Source of the DNA: Legionella quateirensis
GTDB taxonomy: Bacteria > Pseudomonadota > Gammaproteobacteria > Legionellales > Legionellaceae
Length of the DNA stretch: 64,000 nt
Direction: 5' to 3'
NCBI RefSeq assembly: GCF_001467955.1
Contig: NZ_LNYR01000012.1
Location: 152,315 to 216,314 of the forward strand
In this document: positions 52,193 through 62,232 of the stretch, in pieces
Numbering within the stretch: the first letter of the stretch is position 1
Layout of the letters: each line of letters starts with the position of its first letter
Made by a program: the position numbers and the translations under genes
Notes under the pieces: model-generated
The model's input: the letters and a program-made list of their open reading frames with translations, nothing else
Told to the model about the DNA's origin: nothing
Databases searched by the model: none

Positions 52193-54868
52193 ATGAAAGA
52201 AAGCAAGTCAAAAGTATTCAATTTAAGTGATTATAAAATTCTCGATTATTTGGTGAAGCATGTGGACTTGGAAATCAATCTATCCAAAGATCCCGTGCAA
52301 ACGCAAGCATCCATTACGGTTTTACCCAATTCTGAATTGGAATCTCATTCGAAAGATTTGATTCTGGATGGGGAAAACATGCAGTTAACTTCAATTTTGC
52401 TCAATGGAAACGTACTTGAAGAATCGCAATATGAGTTAACAGAACATTCTCTAATCATCAAGAATGTGCCTCAGGGTGAACCTTTTATACTGACTACCAC
52501 TACTCTTCTTGGTGAAAATACAGATTTATTTGGTTTATACAAAACAGAGGGAACTGTACTTGTAAAGGCTGAGACGGAAGGCTTACGTCGTTTACTGTAT
52601 TGCAATGACCGCCCCGACAATTTGGCAACTTATAAAACCACAATCATAGCAAAAGAGCAGGATTATCCTGTCTTATTATGCAATGGTAAAGTGATTGGTC
52701 GAGTTCAATTGTCTGATGGTCTTCATTCAGTAACCTGGATGGATGACGTGCCTAAACCCAGCTATTTATTTGCTATGGTTGCAGGTAATTTGCAACGATC
52801 AGAAGCCCATTTTAGAACCCGATCTGGTCGTGATTTGCCTATTGTATTTTATGTCCCGCCTGCGGCAACTGAAAAGTGCGCTTTTGCCAAAGAAGTTCTT
52901 GCTGCTGCAATGGCCTGGGATGAGAGAACGTATAATCTGGAATGTGATCTACACCAACATATGGTTGCCGGCGTCGATAAGTACGCTTCTGGTGCTTCAG
53001 AACCAACAGGTTTGAATTTATTTAATACCGCCAATTTATTCGCCAGACCGGAAAGTACAACTGATTTAGGGATATTAAGGGTACTTGAAGTTGTAGCACA
53101 TGAATTTTTTCATTATTGGTCAGGTGATCGGGTAACCATTAGAGACTGGTTTAACTTGTCCTTCAAGGAAGGCTTAACTACATTTAGAGCCGCTATGTTT
53201 CGTGAAGAGCTACTAGGTACCGACTTGGTCAGGCTTCTTGATGGTAAAAATCTGGATTTACGTGCGCCCAGACAAAGTTCCTATACTGCAGTCAGAAGCT
53301 TATATACTGCGGCTGCTTATGAGAAAAGTGCCGATATATTTCGAATGATGATGCTTACCTTGGGTAAAGAATTGTTTTATAAAGGCATGACCGAGTTTCT
53401 TAAAACTCACGATGGTAAAGCCGTGACTCTTGAGAATATGCTCGAGTCATTAACCAATACCAGTGGAGTGAATGTACATCCATTTTTATCCTGGTTTACT
53501 GAGCCCGGTATCCCTGAATTGAATGTTATGGATGCATACAATCAGGATACAAAAACCTATACCTTAAAAGTCAAAACTATCGATGGCAAGGCAAGACCCA
53601 TACCCTTGATTATGGGATTATTAGATCATTCAGGCAAAGAACTTAAGGGCGATACGCTGTTAATGATCGATCAGCCTGAAATGGAATTTACATTTAATGA
53701 CGTTGAATCTCGTCCTGTCCCCTCCCTATTACGCAGTTTTTCCGCCCCGGTCTATCTGAATTATCCGTACTCGCAACACGAATTATTAGTACTAATGCAA
53801 CACGATACGAATATTTATAATCGATGTGAAGCAGCAAAATCAGTCGTAATCCAGATGATTAAAGATTTTTGTGCGGATAAGCCTTTAAACTGTACACCAC
53901 AATTTATTAATAGTTATCGTGCTGTATTAGCAGATAAATCACTCAATGAATGGCTGCAAGCTGAACTTTTGACATTGCCTTCTGAAGAGGATTTGGCACT
54001 TGAATTTGCCAAACCTGATTTTGATAAAATAGCAGAAGGTCGTCAATTGATTCAGAAAGCCCTCGCCCAGGAATTACAAGCAGATTTATTTAAGTGTTAT
54101 AATGAACTGCAATTGCAAGAGCCAGCCTCGTCACCTCAATTTTCTATTTTTGATATAAAAGACGCGGGTTGTCGTCGTTTAAAAGAAGTATGCAGTTCCT
54201 ATTTTCAATTTATAGACTCAAAACAAACGGAGCAGTATTTAGAACTGCAATTTAGAGGTTCGCTAAAAATTAATATGACTGAAACTTATTCAGCACTGAA
54301 ACTGTTATGTGAGATGGATTCTAGTAAAGTCGATGGATTATTAAAGGATTATTATCAGCACTGGAAAAACGATGCAACTGCAGTAAATTATTGGTTTACC
54401 ATTCAGGCATCCACTCATTCTCCTAGTGTTGTTCAACGAGTCGAAGAATTAACTCATCACCCTGCTTTTGATTTATCGAATCCGAATAAGGTATATGCAT
54501 TGCTTCGATCCTTTATTAAAAATCCGTATGGATTTCACGCGAAATCAGGTCAGGGGTATCAACTGATAGCCGATAAAATTCTACTCTTGGATAAAATTAA
54601 CCCCACATTAGCTGCCGGTTTGACAGAAAATTTCGTAAATTGGGAGAAATTTGACGAGTCGCGACAAAACTTGATGTTGCTTCATTTAAAGCAAATATAT
54701 TCTAATGCGGTATCTGATGATGTGAGAAATGCAGCAAAAAAGGGGTTGGACAAAGTAAGGGATAAACCGCCTTTGCCAATTCATTTAACAATTCTCGGTG
54801 GAACATCAATTGGAGAGACGTCGCAGGCTGTTCATGAACAAGAGGCAGTTCAAGGATATGTACAATAA
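52193..54868 (+). CDS. pepN: Membrane alanyl aminopeptidase N-like, with altered GAMEN motif
   Basis: This 891-residue M1 zinc metallopeptidase is similar in length to E. coli PepN (870). It has the zinc site H303-E-F-F-H307 with E326 in FKEG, four-domain architecture and the PepN-type C-terminal helical domain. The exopeptidase motif GAMEN is replaced by G-A-S-E-P (in ASGASEPTGLNLF): the key Glu is kept but Asn is Pro and Met is Ser. It should remove N-terminal residues from peptides in the cytosol, perhaps with changed specificity. ATG 52193 follows AAGGGAG; the upstream TTG start has no ribosome site. The C-terminal tail is acidic. Confidence 0.88.
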   Translation: MKESKSKVFNLSDYKILDYLVKHVDLEINLSKDPVQTQASITVLPNSELESHSKDLILDGENMQLTSILLNGNVLEESQYELTEHSLIIKNVPQGEPFILTTTTLLGENTDLFGLYKTEGTVLVKAETEGLRRLLYCNDRPDNLATYKTTIIAKEQDYPVLLCNGKVIGRVQLSDGLHSVTWMDDVPKPSYLFAMVAGNLQRSEAHFRTRSGRDLPIVFYVPPAATEKCAFAKEVLAAAMAWDERTYNLECDLHQHMVAGVDKYASGASEPTGLNLFNTANLFARPESTTDLGILRVLEVVAHEFFHYWSGDRVTIRDWFNLSFKEGLTTFRAAMFREELLGTDLVRLLDGKNLDLRAPRQSSYTAVRSLYTAAAYEKSADIFRMMMLTLGKELFYKGMTEFLKTHDGKAVTLENMLESLTNTSGVNVHPFLSWFTEPGIPELNVMDAYNQDTKTYTLKVKTIDGKARPIPLIMGLLDHSGKELKGDTLLMIDQPEMEFTFNDVESRPVPSLLRSFSAPVYLNYPYSQHELLVLMQHDTNIYNRCEAAKSVVIQMIKDFCADKPLNCTPQFINSYRAVLADKSLNEWLQAELLTLPSEEDLALEFAKPDFDKIAEGRQLIQKALAQELQADLFKCYNELQLQEPASSPQFSIFDIKDAGCRRLKEVCSSYFQFIDSKQTEQYLELQFRGSLKINMTETYSALKLLCEMDSSKVDGLLKDYYQHWKNDATAVNYWFTIQASTHSPSVVQRVEELTHHPAFDLSNPNKVYALLRSFIKNPYGFHAKSGQGYQLIADKILLLDKINPTLAAGLTENFVNWEKFDESRQNLMLLHLKQIYSNAVSDDVRNAAKKGLDKVRDKPPLPIHLTILGGTSIGETSQAVHEQEAVQGYVQ

Positions 54869-54961
54869 GTTTAAATTTAGTATATTAGTTTCAATCTGAT
54901 AGTGTTGATAATTTCGCTATCGAAGCGTCTTCAGTTGTACCGTGCTGTATGTATAAAATAG

Positions 54962-54983
54962 CCTTCTCCCTTCGGGCTGAGGG
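54962..54983 (+). repeat. REP-like core at left IS border
   Basis: CCTTCTCCCTTCGGGCTGAGGG shares the palindromic core of the REP-like units at 27167 and 56319, and runs directly into the left inverted repeat of the IS4 element. Confidence 0.6.
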
Positions 54984-56326
54984 ATCTTCACCTTTTTTTA
55001 ACCATTAACATAATGTATCCCACGCGAGGAAATCCCATGCCTCGCGTTGTATGTCTCCTAAATTAATCAGTACCTCTATTTTTTTTCTAATAATCCGGCA
55101 CCCTAAATAGAAAAAAGAAAGAACTCTCCTATGTCGATAGGTATTCGCTTGAAACTTATAATGTAATTTTTCTTTTTCTGCAGCATAACCCACAATCCAA
55201 GCAATGAAACTGGCCAATGCCGCAAGCATTAACCAAACGATATAACGCGCCGTAATAACAGTTTTATTTTCTTCGAAACTAAATCCAAACTCTGTACTTT
55301 TAGTATCCCTAAAACTACCCTCAATTGTCATTCTTCGTTTATATATCTTAACCACCCTTTGTGCTGCTGAAAAACTGTTCAATGATGAAGCTAATAACCA
55401 AGGTTCTCGATAGCTTCTTGAATGATTTTTAGAGTCCTTATGGTGATCAACTTGCTTAGTCTTTGTCTGCTTCTTTCTACCTTTAAGTCTATGAGTGTAG
55501 ATATAGCAATGGGATCTTAAAGGATTTTTCTTTGCAAAAGTAAGCAGGCCTAGATATTTAGGAGTAATACTGGCTTTATTGAATAAATTCTTTATCGGTA
55601 CAAATTTGCTACCATCATCATAAGTGATACAGCCACGAATACGCCCAACATAATCTCATCCTAAAGCTAAGACCGCTTTAAACCATGGATTTTTGAAGCC
55701 AGCATCTGTGACAATATAGGGAGAACATCTTTCAGGCAAAATAGACTTTAGTGCATTTAAGAAAACTCGATGTACACCTGCATTACTTTCCTTCTTCTTA
55801 GGATGGACCTCTTCATATAATGTAAGACTGCGTCCTTCTGCGATCAAAGACGCTCTCAATGCACACTGTTCCCCATCTTCTGCTAAAAGTTTGCTATTAG
55901 GGATATTAGTCCAATCTACTACAATAATTGGACGACCTTGGCTCCCAATAAGGCTATGAGTTATTGCTTTGTAGAGCACTATCGATTGGTGTTGATAGTA
56001 CCGATTCGCCAATAACTTATTGACCCGATTAATACCTGAACGTTCTTGACCAGGTGTTTCTAATTCCCTCCCCAACTGGGTCAATCTCAATTTTTTTGAT
56101 TTAATAATGGCCGTTATAACGGGTATTAATGATGTAATTCGAGTTTTGTGAATTGTAGTATCTAATAATTGATGTAAAATCATATCGACATGCATAGTTA
56201 AGCTTCTTCTTATTGAACTTCAGAAATCCAATTAGATCACGTAGCGTTATGCATGTCACTTATTTTAGACCACTCCAGTCCTTATCTTCATAATCATTTG
56301 CTCAAAAAAAGGTGACTATCCCTCAG
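54977..56326 (-). mobile_element. IS4-family insertion sequence, inactivated
   Basis: About 1.35 kb bounded by 23-base inverted repeats (54977-54999 and 56304-56326) that match at 21 of 23 positions; each inner end is CACCTTTTTTT. It carries one minus-strand transposase gene with an internal stop. Both outer ends abut copies of the CTTCTCCCT..GGGCTGAGGG REP-like core, so the element either inserted into, or has ends derived from, such a palindrome. Target duplications are not obvious. Confidence 0.75.
55005..56195 (-). pseudogene. IS4-family transposase with one premature stop
   Basis: The frame is 397 codons long and intact except for a TGA at 55656-55658, where the context (LG-stop-DYVGRIRG) strongly suggests a former Trp codon. 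It includes the DDE landmarks: IVVDWTNIP (first Asp), IVTDAGFKNPW (second Asp), and the IS4 signature Y-x2-R-x3-E-x6-K in IYKRRMTIEGSFRDTK. Downstream of the stop the same frame continues to the proper end, so a single base change disabled the enzyme. Read-through or trans-complementation is possible. Confidence 0.88.
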
Positions 56327-56362
56327 CCCTGAGGGAGAAGGTGCCGTCAGGCGGATGAGGGG
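56319..56362. repeat. REP-like palindromic unit at the right IS border
   Basis: CCCTCAGCCCTGAGGG is followed by AGAAGGTGCCGTCAGGCGGATGAGGGG, a GC-rich repeat type widespread between bacterial genes. It overlaps the right inverted repeat of the IS4 element. No gene lies between here and 56482. Confidence 0.6.
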
Positions 56363-56482
56363 ATCTTAAATTGATAAAAAATTCCATCTGGGCTTGTCGT
56401 CAGGGTTAAAGTGGGATTAATTTACAGAGTTCATTTCTTTATCTAGAATTGATTTATACCTATTGAGTATGGACATCAATAA

Positions 56483-57373
56483 ATGGATATTGCCTCGCTC
56501 AGAACATTTTATGCTGTATCTCAATTACAATCCTACACACGAGCAGCAAAACAACTCCATATTACCCCATCAGCAGTAAGCAAGCGTATATCCAGATTGG
56601 AAATGGAAGTTGGTGCCAGTTTGTTTAACCAAATTGGACAGACTGCCAGACTTACTGAAGCTGGAAAATTATTATTACCCTTTGCCAACACGATCATTGT
56701 GGCGTCAACTGATGCAATTAAATCAATTAAAGAAATAGGTGACAAAGCGATAGGTACCATTATTTTGGGTGTTACTTTTTTTGCTGGCTTGTATCGACTA
56801 CCCAAGATACTTAAAGCATTCTTGATAAAATATCCTGAAGTAAATTTTGATGTTCGGTTTCAATTTCCTGCAGATTTATATTTAGAGATTGAAAAGACTA
56901 ATCTTGATTTTGGTATTTGTACTTTGATTCCTTTGCTTCCGCCACATGTGCGTACGCTAGAGCTATGGAAAGAAGACATGCAGGTTTTTGTTTCAACTTC
57001 TCATCCGCTTGCACAGTATGGTCAATTGACCACTGAAATTCTTGCCAGGTATCCAGCCATTTTACCCGAGCCAGGTTATGCAATTCGAGATTCAGTAGAG
57101 CATTTATTTGTTGAAGCAAATAATAATTTAATTGTAAAAATGGATATGAATAATTTGGAAGTAATAAAGGAGTTATTGTTGTTAGGATTAGGATGGGGTG
57201 TATTGCCAACTGATTTTTCTTCTCCCGAATTGATCGCGTTGAATGTTCCTGGATTCCCTGTTTGTCATACGTATTACCTCGTTTATCACAAAGGAAAAAA
57301 AATCACTAAAACGGAACAAAAATTTATCGAATTTTCCACTCAGTTTGATTTTTCACTACAGATTAAATCTTAA
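56483..57373 (+). CDS. LysR-family transcriptional regulator
   Basis: This 296-residue protein has the winged HTH at about residues 3-60 (YTRAAKQLHITPSAVSKRISRLEMEVGASLF) and a PBP2-like effector domain with GTIILGVT and LGLGWGVLPTDF. There is no divergent or downstream metabolic gene to suggest a ligand; its left neighbour is the IS4 element, so the target gene may have been separated by the insertion. Confidence 0.9.
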   Translation: MDIASLRTFYAVSQLQSYTRAAKQLHITPSAVSKRISRLEMEVGASLFNQIGQTARLTEAGKLLLPFANTIIVASTDAIKSIKEIGDKAIGTIILGVTFFAGLYRLPKILKAFLIKYPEVNFDVRFQFPADLYLEIEKTNLDFGICTLIPLLPPHVRTLELWKEDMQVFVSTSHPLAQYGQLTTEILARYPAILPEPGYAIRDSVEHLFVEANNNLIVKMDMNNLEVIKELLLLGLGWGVLPTDFSSPELIALNVPGFPVCHTYYLVYHKGKKITKTEQKFIEFSTQFDFSLQIKS

Positions 57374-57564
57374 GAAAATATGTATTAATAGACTTCTCTA
57401 AGACTATCTCTTAGCGAAATTTCAATTATGGTTTAATTGTGTTGTTCCAATTGTTCACTTTGAAATGAATATTATTCCCTGATTTTTAACCATGTGTTAA
57501 GCGACAATAAAATATACTGAAACTGTTATAGAAAGTATATGAACAATCAGACCAGGAGTATGTG

Positions 57565-58194
57565 ATGCGTAACCCAATTAATCAGACTGAGATGAATTCA
57601 CAGTTAGAGGCTCTTAATGAGTTATTAACAAACGAAGATAAAATCAAGATTCAAAAAGTAACAATGGAGTTTATAGAAAAAAGTAATAAAATAATGGATA
57701 AAGAAGGAATTTCTGAAGAGCGGATTGCTGAAGAGCACGCACGAGAAGAAAGTAAATTATTTAAAAAAATCAAAGAAGTATTAATTGATTCTAAAAATAA
57801 AGAAAAGATTCTGTCCAAGTTTAATGCGGTTATGGATGCTGTCGTGGCGGTATTATGTTTTGCTTTATTTTTAACCTTATTTCCAGCACTAATAGCCAGT
57901 TTTGTTGCTGTAGCTATGGTACACCCGATTTTGATGATTCCTGCAGCCCCCTTCCTTCTTACTCTCTTCATCAGTGCTGCTACTCTTGTGGCTAAGGGGC
58001 TACGTACGGATAACTATCAAAGTACAGAAGAGTATGATCAGGAACAGTCTGATTTAGACGCTAAAATTGATAATGGTACACTTGCGTATACACAACTTTA
58101 TAGTTTTTTTAAATCTGAAAAAGCTTCAACTGATAAAGAATATGCTTCTGAACTAGATGATGTGTACGAGCAAAATCAGGTAACGGTCCAATAA
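57565..58194 (+). CDS. Orphan protein with a membrane hairpin, 210 residues
   Basis: I do not recognise a family. The N-terminal 90 residues are charged and helical, probably coiled coil (EERIAEEHAREESKLFKKIKE). Two adjacent TM helices follow at about residues 93-117 and 122-146, then a polar acidic tail (EYASELDDVYEQNQ). This layout of a coiled coil, a membrane hairpin and an acidic end is typical of many Legionella membrane-targeted effectors. ATG 57565 is seven bases after AGGAG. Confidence 0.58.
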   Translation: MRNPINQTEMNSQLEALNELLTNEDKIKIQKVTMEFIEKSNKIMDKEGISEERIAEEHAREESKLFKKIKEVLIDSKNKEKILSKFNAVMDAVVAVLCFALFLTLFPALIASFVAVAMVHPILMIPAAPFLLTLFISAATLVAKGLRTDNYQSTEEYDQEQSDLDAKIDNGTLAYTQLYSFFKSEKASTDKEYASELDDVYEQNQVTVQ

Positions 58195-58211
58195 TCGATA
58201 TGATAATTAAG

Positions 58212-58243
58212 AAGGATTTTAACCATCATGGGTTAAAATCCTT
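58212..58243. terminator. Bidirectional terminator
   Basis: Perfect 13-base arms AAGGATTTTAACC / GGTTAAAATCCTT around ATCATG lie between convergent genes. T-rich sequence follows on the plus strand (TATTTGG) and on the minus strand. Confidence 0.75.
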
Positions 58244-58253
58244 TATTTGGCAT

Positions 58254-58826
58254 TCAATTTGTAGTGGTACTTGTTGTTGATGTACCTGTCTGTTCTTCCT
58301 TTACATTACCCGAACAATCTCCAGCGATGGTATCAATGGATTGATCATATTCTTTATCAGTTATAGTTTCTGATTTTTTGATGAGTTCCATCAGTTTAGG
58401 TTGGGCGCACTCGCAGTAAGAGGTGGTAAACTTTTTATCTTCTTCAGTTTGTTTGGGATAAATTAAACTCCATTTATCCTGACAATATTCGGTGAGGTCA
58501 GCTGCTTTGGCATCTGATAGACCAATCTCTTCTTCCAATGAATCCATTGCATCATGGAGTAAGGTACGTGACAAACAGAGTTGAATGGCTTTTTTTATTG
58601 CTTCTTGATTGTCAAGAGGTTGCGTGGATGCACAAGCACAATATTTTTCGCCGAAATTTTTATAATCTACTTTATCAGTCGCCTGTTCACCTTTAGACAT
58701 CCAGGAATTGATACAAACAGATTGAAAAGAACTGTTGGGTTGAGTTGTACTGTCGGAATAAGCTGATATTGAGAACAGCCCAACAGTAACGGCAATCAAC
58801 ATTGGTTTTAATGAAAAAGCACTCAT
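58254..58826 (-). CDS. Periplasmic or secreted orphan protein with paired cysteines
   Basis: This 190-residue protein starts with a signal peptide (LKPMLIAVTVGLFSISAYS). The mature part contains at least six Cys, several in CxC or repeat-like settings (EKYCACAST, TSYCECAQP), spaced like two copies of one helical Cys motif, and ends in a Thr/Ser-rich tail. No known family comes to mind. Disulfide-bonded periplasmic or type II-secreted proteins fit the pattern. Confidence 0.6.
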   Translation of the reverse strand: MSAFSLKPMLIAVTVGLFSISAYSDSTTQPNSSFQSVCINSWMSKGEQATDKVDYKNFGEKYCACASTQPLDNQEAIKKAIQLCLSRTLLHDAMDSLEEEIGLSDAKAADLTEYCQDKWSLIYPKQTEEDKKFTTSYCECAQPKLMELIKKSETITDKEYDQSIDTIAGDCSGNVKEEQTGTSTTSTTTN

Positions 58827-58965
58827 TATTTGTCACTCCATTGATTAGATTGTGTCGATTTAGTACTTGTTAGTTTTTCATGTGCAAAACACAGAAATGA
58901 TATCAGCAGTAGCATAACTCATGTCCTTTAAGTTAGCTACTGAATGAAATGAACTGGTACGCTAA

Positions 58966-61900
58966 TTAACTCCCTTTATTTGGTGCTATCGTTGGAAGAT
59001 TCTGATCAATTTCTTCCTTAGACTTCTCGATAAACGATTGGCCTTTGGACTGCCAGAATTTTGGTGAGTTACCTGTCACCGCTGAAAAGATTGCCAAAAC
59101 AGCCAGACCAGGTAATATTCCCGTGAGAATTATGCCTAATACAGCTGCTGTATTTGTAATATATCTTTGCCATTTAGGATCCTTATGTTTTTTAATGTCC
59201 TCATTAGCATCATTTAATTTAGTATAAAACTCGACAACTTTTTCGCTGGGTTTTTTAACCGATTTATCATTAAGATTCTCATATAACCCGCTAACAATAT
59301 CAAATTTTTTCTTCAGAATTGAGGTCGACTCATTATCAGGCCATACGTCTATTTTATGAATATCTTCAATCACATTCGATAGGTTTTGTTTGTTAATTAC
59401 GAGGTCTGGATTAACCGTATGCTTAATTTCTGTAGCAAGATGGATTAGATAGTCCTGAGTTAAGGGGATGAGCTTGGTTTTAACCAATAATTGACATTGT
59501 AATTCAGTATCATTATTTAATATTTCTTTAAGACGGATATTTTCATTTTCTGATGCATGGACATCTCTAAATGCTCTTTGAGCTTGTTCCTGTAATTTTT
59601 TTCCAAGTTGTACATTCTCTGATGACAGGTTTGAAATATTGGCTCGAAGAACTTCATTCTCTCTGTTTATAGTTGAATTCTCTCGTTCTAGTGAGCTTTG
59701 AGCTGAATGCAACTCGATAACGCTCTCTTCCAGGATTTTATTCTGTTCTGTCAGATCACGTAATTGTGATTGAAGTTCTTCAATTGTTGAATTAAGTCGA
59801 GCAATTTCAATGTTTGCTGGATTTATTGCCCCTAATCCAATAGCAAGACCTTCAATCTGAGCATATAAATCACTATTATTTAAGAATAATGGCTTAATGT
59901 CTTTATGAAGATCCAATCCCTCTTTTATAATGTATTGTGCAACCAATTGAATTAAATGATCTCTTTGCTCCTCGAGTTCATTTTCCCAACTGCTGTAATC
60001 CAAGTCATTATTTAATGCTTTAAAATCTGGTAGCCCTTTTCTGAATTGCTCCAGATGCTGATGCACTCTAATCACTTCAGCCATCATATTTTCAATATCA
60101 TAATTAATGCTGTCATCAAGAGCTTCATTCATTACCATGTTAACCCATTCAAGAGAGTTTTGAGTTGGATCTGTCTGATGTTCTAATTCCAGACTACCAG
60201 CAAACTCCTTATACGAAAGAAGCTCTTGTTCAATAAACGATCTGAGCACTTGAGGGTTATGATTGTGTGCGCTCAATTCCTCTATTGCCCCCAGGGTCTG
60301 TTTTAACTTATTATCGAGTTGATATTCATTAATATTGGTCCCATCAGATTGTTCATTTAAATGGGTACTAATTTCCTGAATTTTATTTTGTAGTACTGTA
60401 AAAAATTCATTCCTCTTCAATTTTACAGCAATACCTTTATAATCTTCTGTTAATGATTTTTGTTTCGTCTTCAGCGTTGATTCAAGACTTGTATTTAATA
60501 CCTCATTGATTTTTTGCGCCAATTGGTTGCCAGGATCTTTTGCCAACTCTTTAAACTCAACAAATGCTTTTTGAACTGCATAATACAGAGCCTCCCTTTC
60601 GCTGGGATCAGTAAATTCATCCTGCAAATAAGGTCTTCTCACCTCTTCGATTAACATTCCTAATCCATCTAATAGAAGTCCAAATCCTTCTTTTGTATCA
60701 AGTGTGGCTACAAATTTATCCAATACTACAGAAGAGGACATATTTTCAGATGCAACAGGTTTATCTTTTAAATCACTCAGCGCCTTTTTATGCCGGCACA
60801 GACTGGCAAATCGATCTACAGATTGATTGATTGTTTCACTTAAAGGCAAATCCTCTCTTAGACCTAACTCTTGATTCAGATGAATACGCGCATGTTCGTA
60901 ATTTAAAAAATGTCCACCGGGTACTGCTGGTACGATGGATTCAAGATAAGTATCATTATGAGCTTGATAATGTACTATACGTTGATCCAGGACATTCCAG
61001 ATACGTTTGATAAAAGCTTGTTCCTGTCCTAAAGTGGGATAAGCTGTGGTATTAAAATGACGGTATGCTTCCCTATTCTCAATGATATCGTTATACAATC
61101 GGTAGTATAATAATTGAACCTTTTTTTCAAAGTCGGGTGCATCTTTACCTTCCGGAAATAACTGTGAAATTAAGTGTGCAAAAGGATCATCTGGATTTTC
61201 GACTGGGCTAAGTGCGACATCGTGCCTTTTTAGAAAATCAATAATTTTGATTAATACCAGTTCCTGGACGTGATCAGTAGATCCATTGGGTACGATTCTT
61301 CTTTGTTGATCAGAAAGGTTTCCTGAACCGGTTCCATGATGACCTGGCAAACTATGGAGCGTAAATTTCGTCTCAGAAGAGGCACACTTCGGGACAATAG
61401 GCTTAAAGCATCGTGTTCTTTCATTTTCATAAGTATATTGCTCATATTCTGAAACAATCTTTGGAACTGTGTAGAATCGTGGATCTCGCCAGGCAAGGCT
61501 TGATGCATGAGTGATAACCATAAAATTTCCACCGGGAACCGGATCGATATTCAATATGGATAATTTCACTTTACCGATATGCTCAGCAACTTTATCAAGA
61601 TCGATTTCTGATAAAGCAGCTTTGTGTTGCCCGTTCATTGCTGCTTTAGTATATTTACATACACTGTTATTTAATTGAGACTTGTCATAACCAGGACTTG
61701 ATAGCAACGTTTGAATACGTTCCAGTTCATGAGCTACAAGAATCGCTTCAACAGCGCCGCGGCTATGCGCTATAATACTAATATTTTCTTCGCCACGACT
61801 CACTGCTTCCAGTATCGCTTGTACACCACGAGCAATTCTATCACCTACTTCTTGCCCCAATGTAGTTGGTCCATTTATAACTGCGACATTAGTATTTCTG

Positions 61901-62046
61901 AATTGTGTAACATCGTCTTGTTTTAATGGATCACCATGAATCATAGTTGATACATAACTTAATGTTTCTGCTTTATCGTAAGCATTTTCAACATGACCTG
62001 GAGAATAAGCAGTATCTGTACCTAATAAGGTTAAAGTAAAAGTCAT
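58966..62046 (-). CDS. Large effector candidate: hydrolase-like N-domain, coiled coil, C-terminal membrane module
   Basis: This is a 1026-residue protein. The N-terminal about 290 residues resemble a lipase-type alpha/beta hydrolase. IIAHSRGAVE is the nucleophile elbow with S95, D168 sits in NIDPVPGG and H236 or H237 in LPGHHGTG, giving a plausible triad. A long helical region follows, with strong coiled coil at about 750-850 (ELQSQLRDLTEQNKILEE). The last about 150 residues carry TKLIPLTQDYLIHL, then two hydrophobic helices (AAVLGIILTGILPGLAVLAIF) before the end. The C-terminal module is shared with the next gene. A Dot/Icm substrate is likely from architecture; substrate and activity are unknown. 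Confidence 0.6.
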   Translation of the reverse strand: MTFTLTLLGTDTAYSPGHVENAYDKAETLSYVSTMIHGDPLKQDDVTQFRNTNVAVINGPTTLGQEVGDRIARGVQAILEAVSRGEENISIIAHSRGAVEAILVAHELERIQTLLSSPGYDKSQLNNSVCKYTKAAMNGQHKAALSEIDLDKVAEHIGKVKLSILNIDPVPGGNFMVITHASSLAWRDPRFYTVPKIVSEYEQYTYENERTRCFKPIVPKCASSETKFTLHSLPGHHGTGSGNLSDQQRRIVPNGSTDHVQELVLIKIIDFLKRHDVALSPVENPDDPFAHLISQLFPEGKDAPDFEKKVQLLYYRLYNDIIENREAYRHFNTTAYPTLGQEQAFIKRIWNVLDQRIVHYQAHNDTYLESIVPAVPGGHFLNYEHARIHLNQELGLREDLPLSETINQSVDRFASLCRHKKALSDLKDKPVASENMSSSVVLDKFVATLDTKEGFGLLLDGLGMLIEEVRRPYLQDEFTDPSEREALYYAVQKAFVEFKELAKDPGNQLAQKINEVLNTSLESTLKTKQKSLTEDYKGIAVKLKRNEFFTVLQNKIQEISTHLNEQSDGTNINEYQLDNKLKQTLGAIEELSAHNHNPQVLRSFIEQELLSYKEFAGSLELEHQTDPTQNSLEWVNMVMNEALDDSINYDIENMMAEVIRVHQHLEQFRKGLPDFKALNNDLDYSSWENELEEQRDHLIQLVAQYIIKEGLDLHKDIKPLFLNNSDLYAQIEGLAIGLGAINPANIEIARLNSTIEELQSQLRDLTEQNKILEESVIELHSAQSSLERENSTINRENEVLRANISNLSSENVQLGKKLQEQAQRAFRDVHASENENIRLKEILNNDTELQCQLLVKTKLIPLTQDYLIHLATEIKHTVNPDLVINKQNLSNVIEDIHKIDVWPDNESTSILKKKFDIVSGLYENLNDKSVKKPSEKVVEFYTKLNDANEDIKKHKDPKWQRYITNTAAVLGIILTGILPGLAVLAIFSAVTGNSPKFWQSKGQSFIEKSKEEIDQNLPTIAPNKGS

Positions 62047-62077
62047 TGCATTCTCTGTTTTCTTCGTGTTCCTTTAG

Positions 62078-62097
62078 TATATTATATGATCATTAAG
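62078..62097 (-). promoter_or_regulatory. Weak PmrA-like box before the 1026-residue effector
   Basis: On the minus strand CTTAATGAT-CA-TATAATATA matches the tandem PmrA pattern at 7 and 6 of 9. The spacing to a -10 differs from the other boxes (TATAAT is inside the second half), so this is weaker. Confidence 0.3.
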
Positions 62098-62232
62098 GGA
62101 GTGTTAAATGAGACAACAACAGTGTAAGAAAACAAATTGGTTCCAAAATTCGTGTTTTTTTGGACTTGTGCTCTATTACCGTTACTTATGGTTATTTATG
62201 GTGCGACAAGAAAAAGCTACTGAACTTTATTA

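Noticed and set aside
55656..55658. Programmed frameshift or selenocysteine at the stop inside the IS4 transposase
   Set aside because: The frame is the same on both sides, and the position fits a Trp codon in the family; a simple nonsense mutation explains it.
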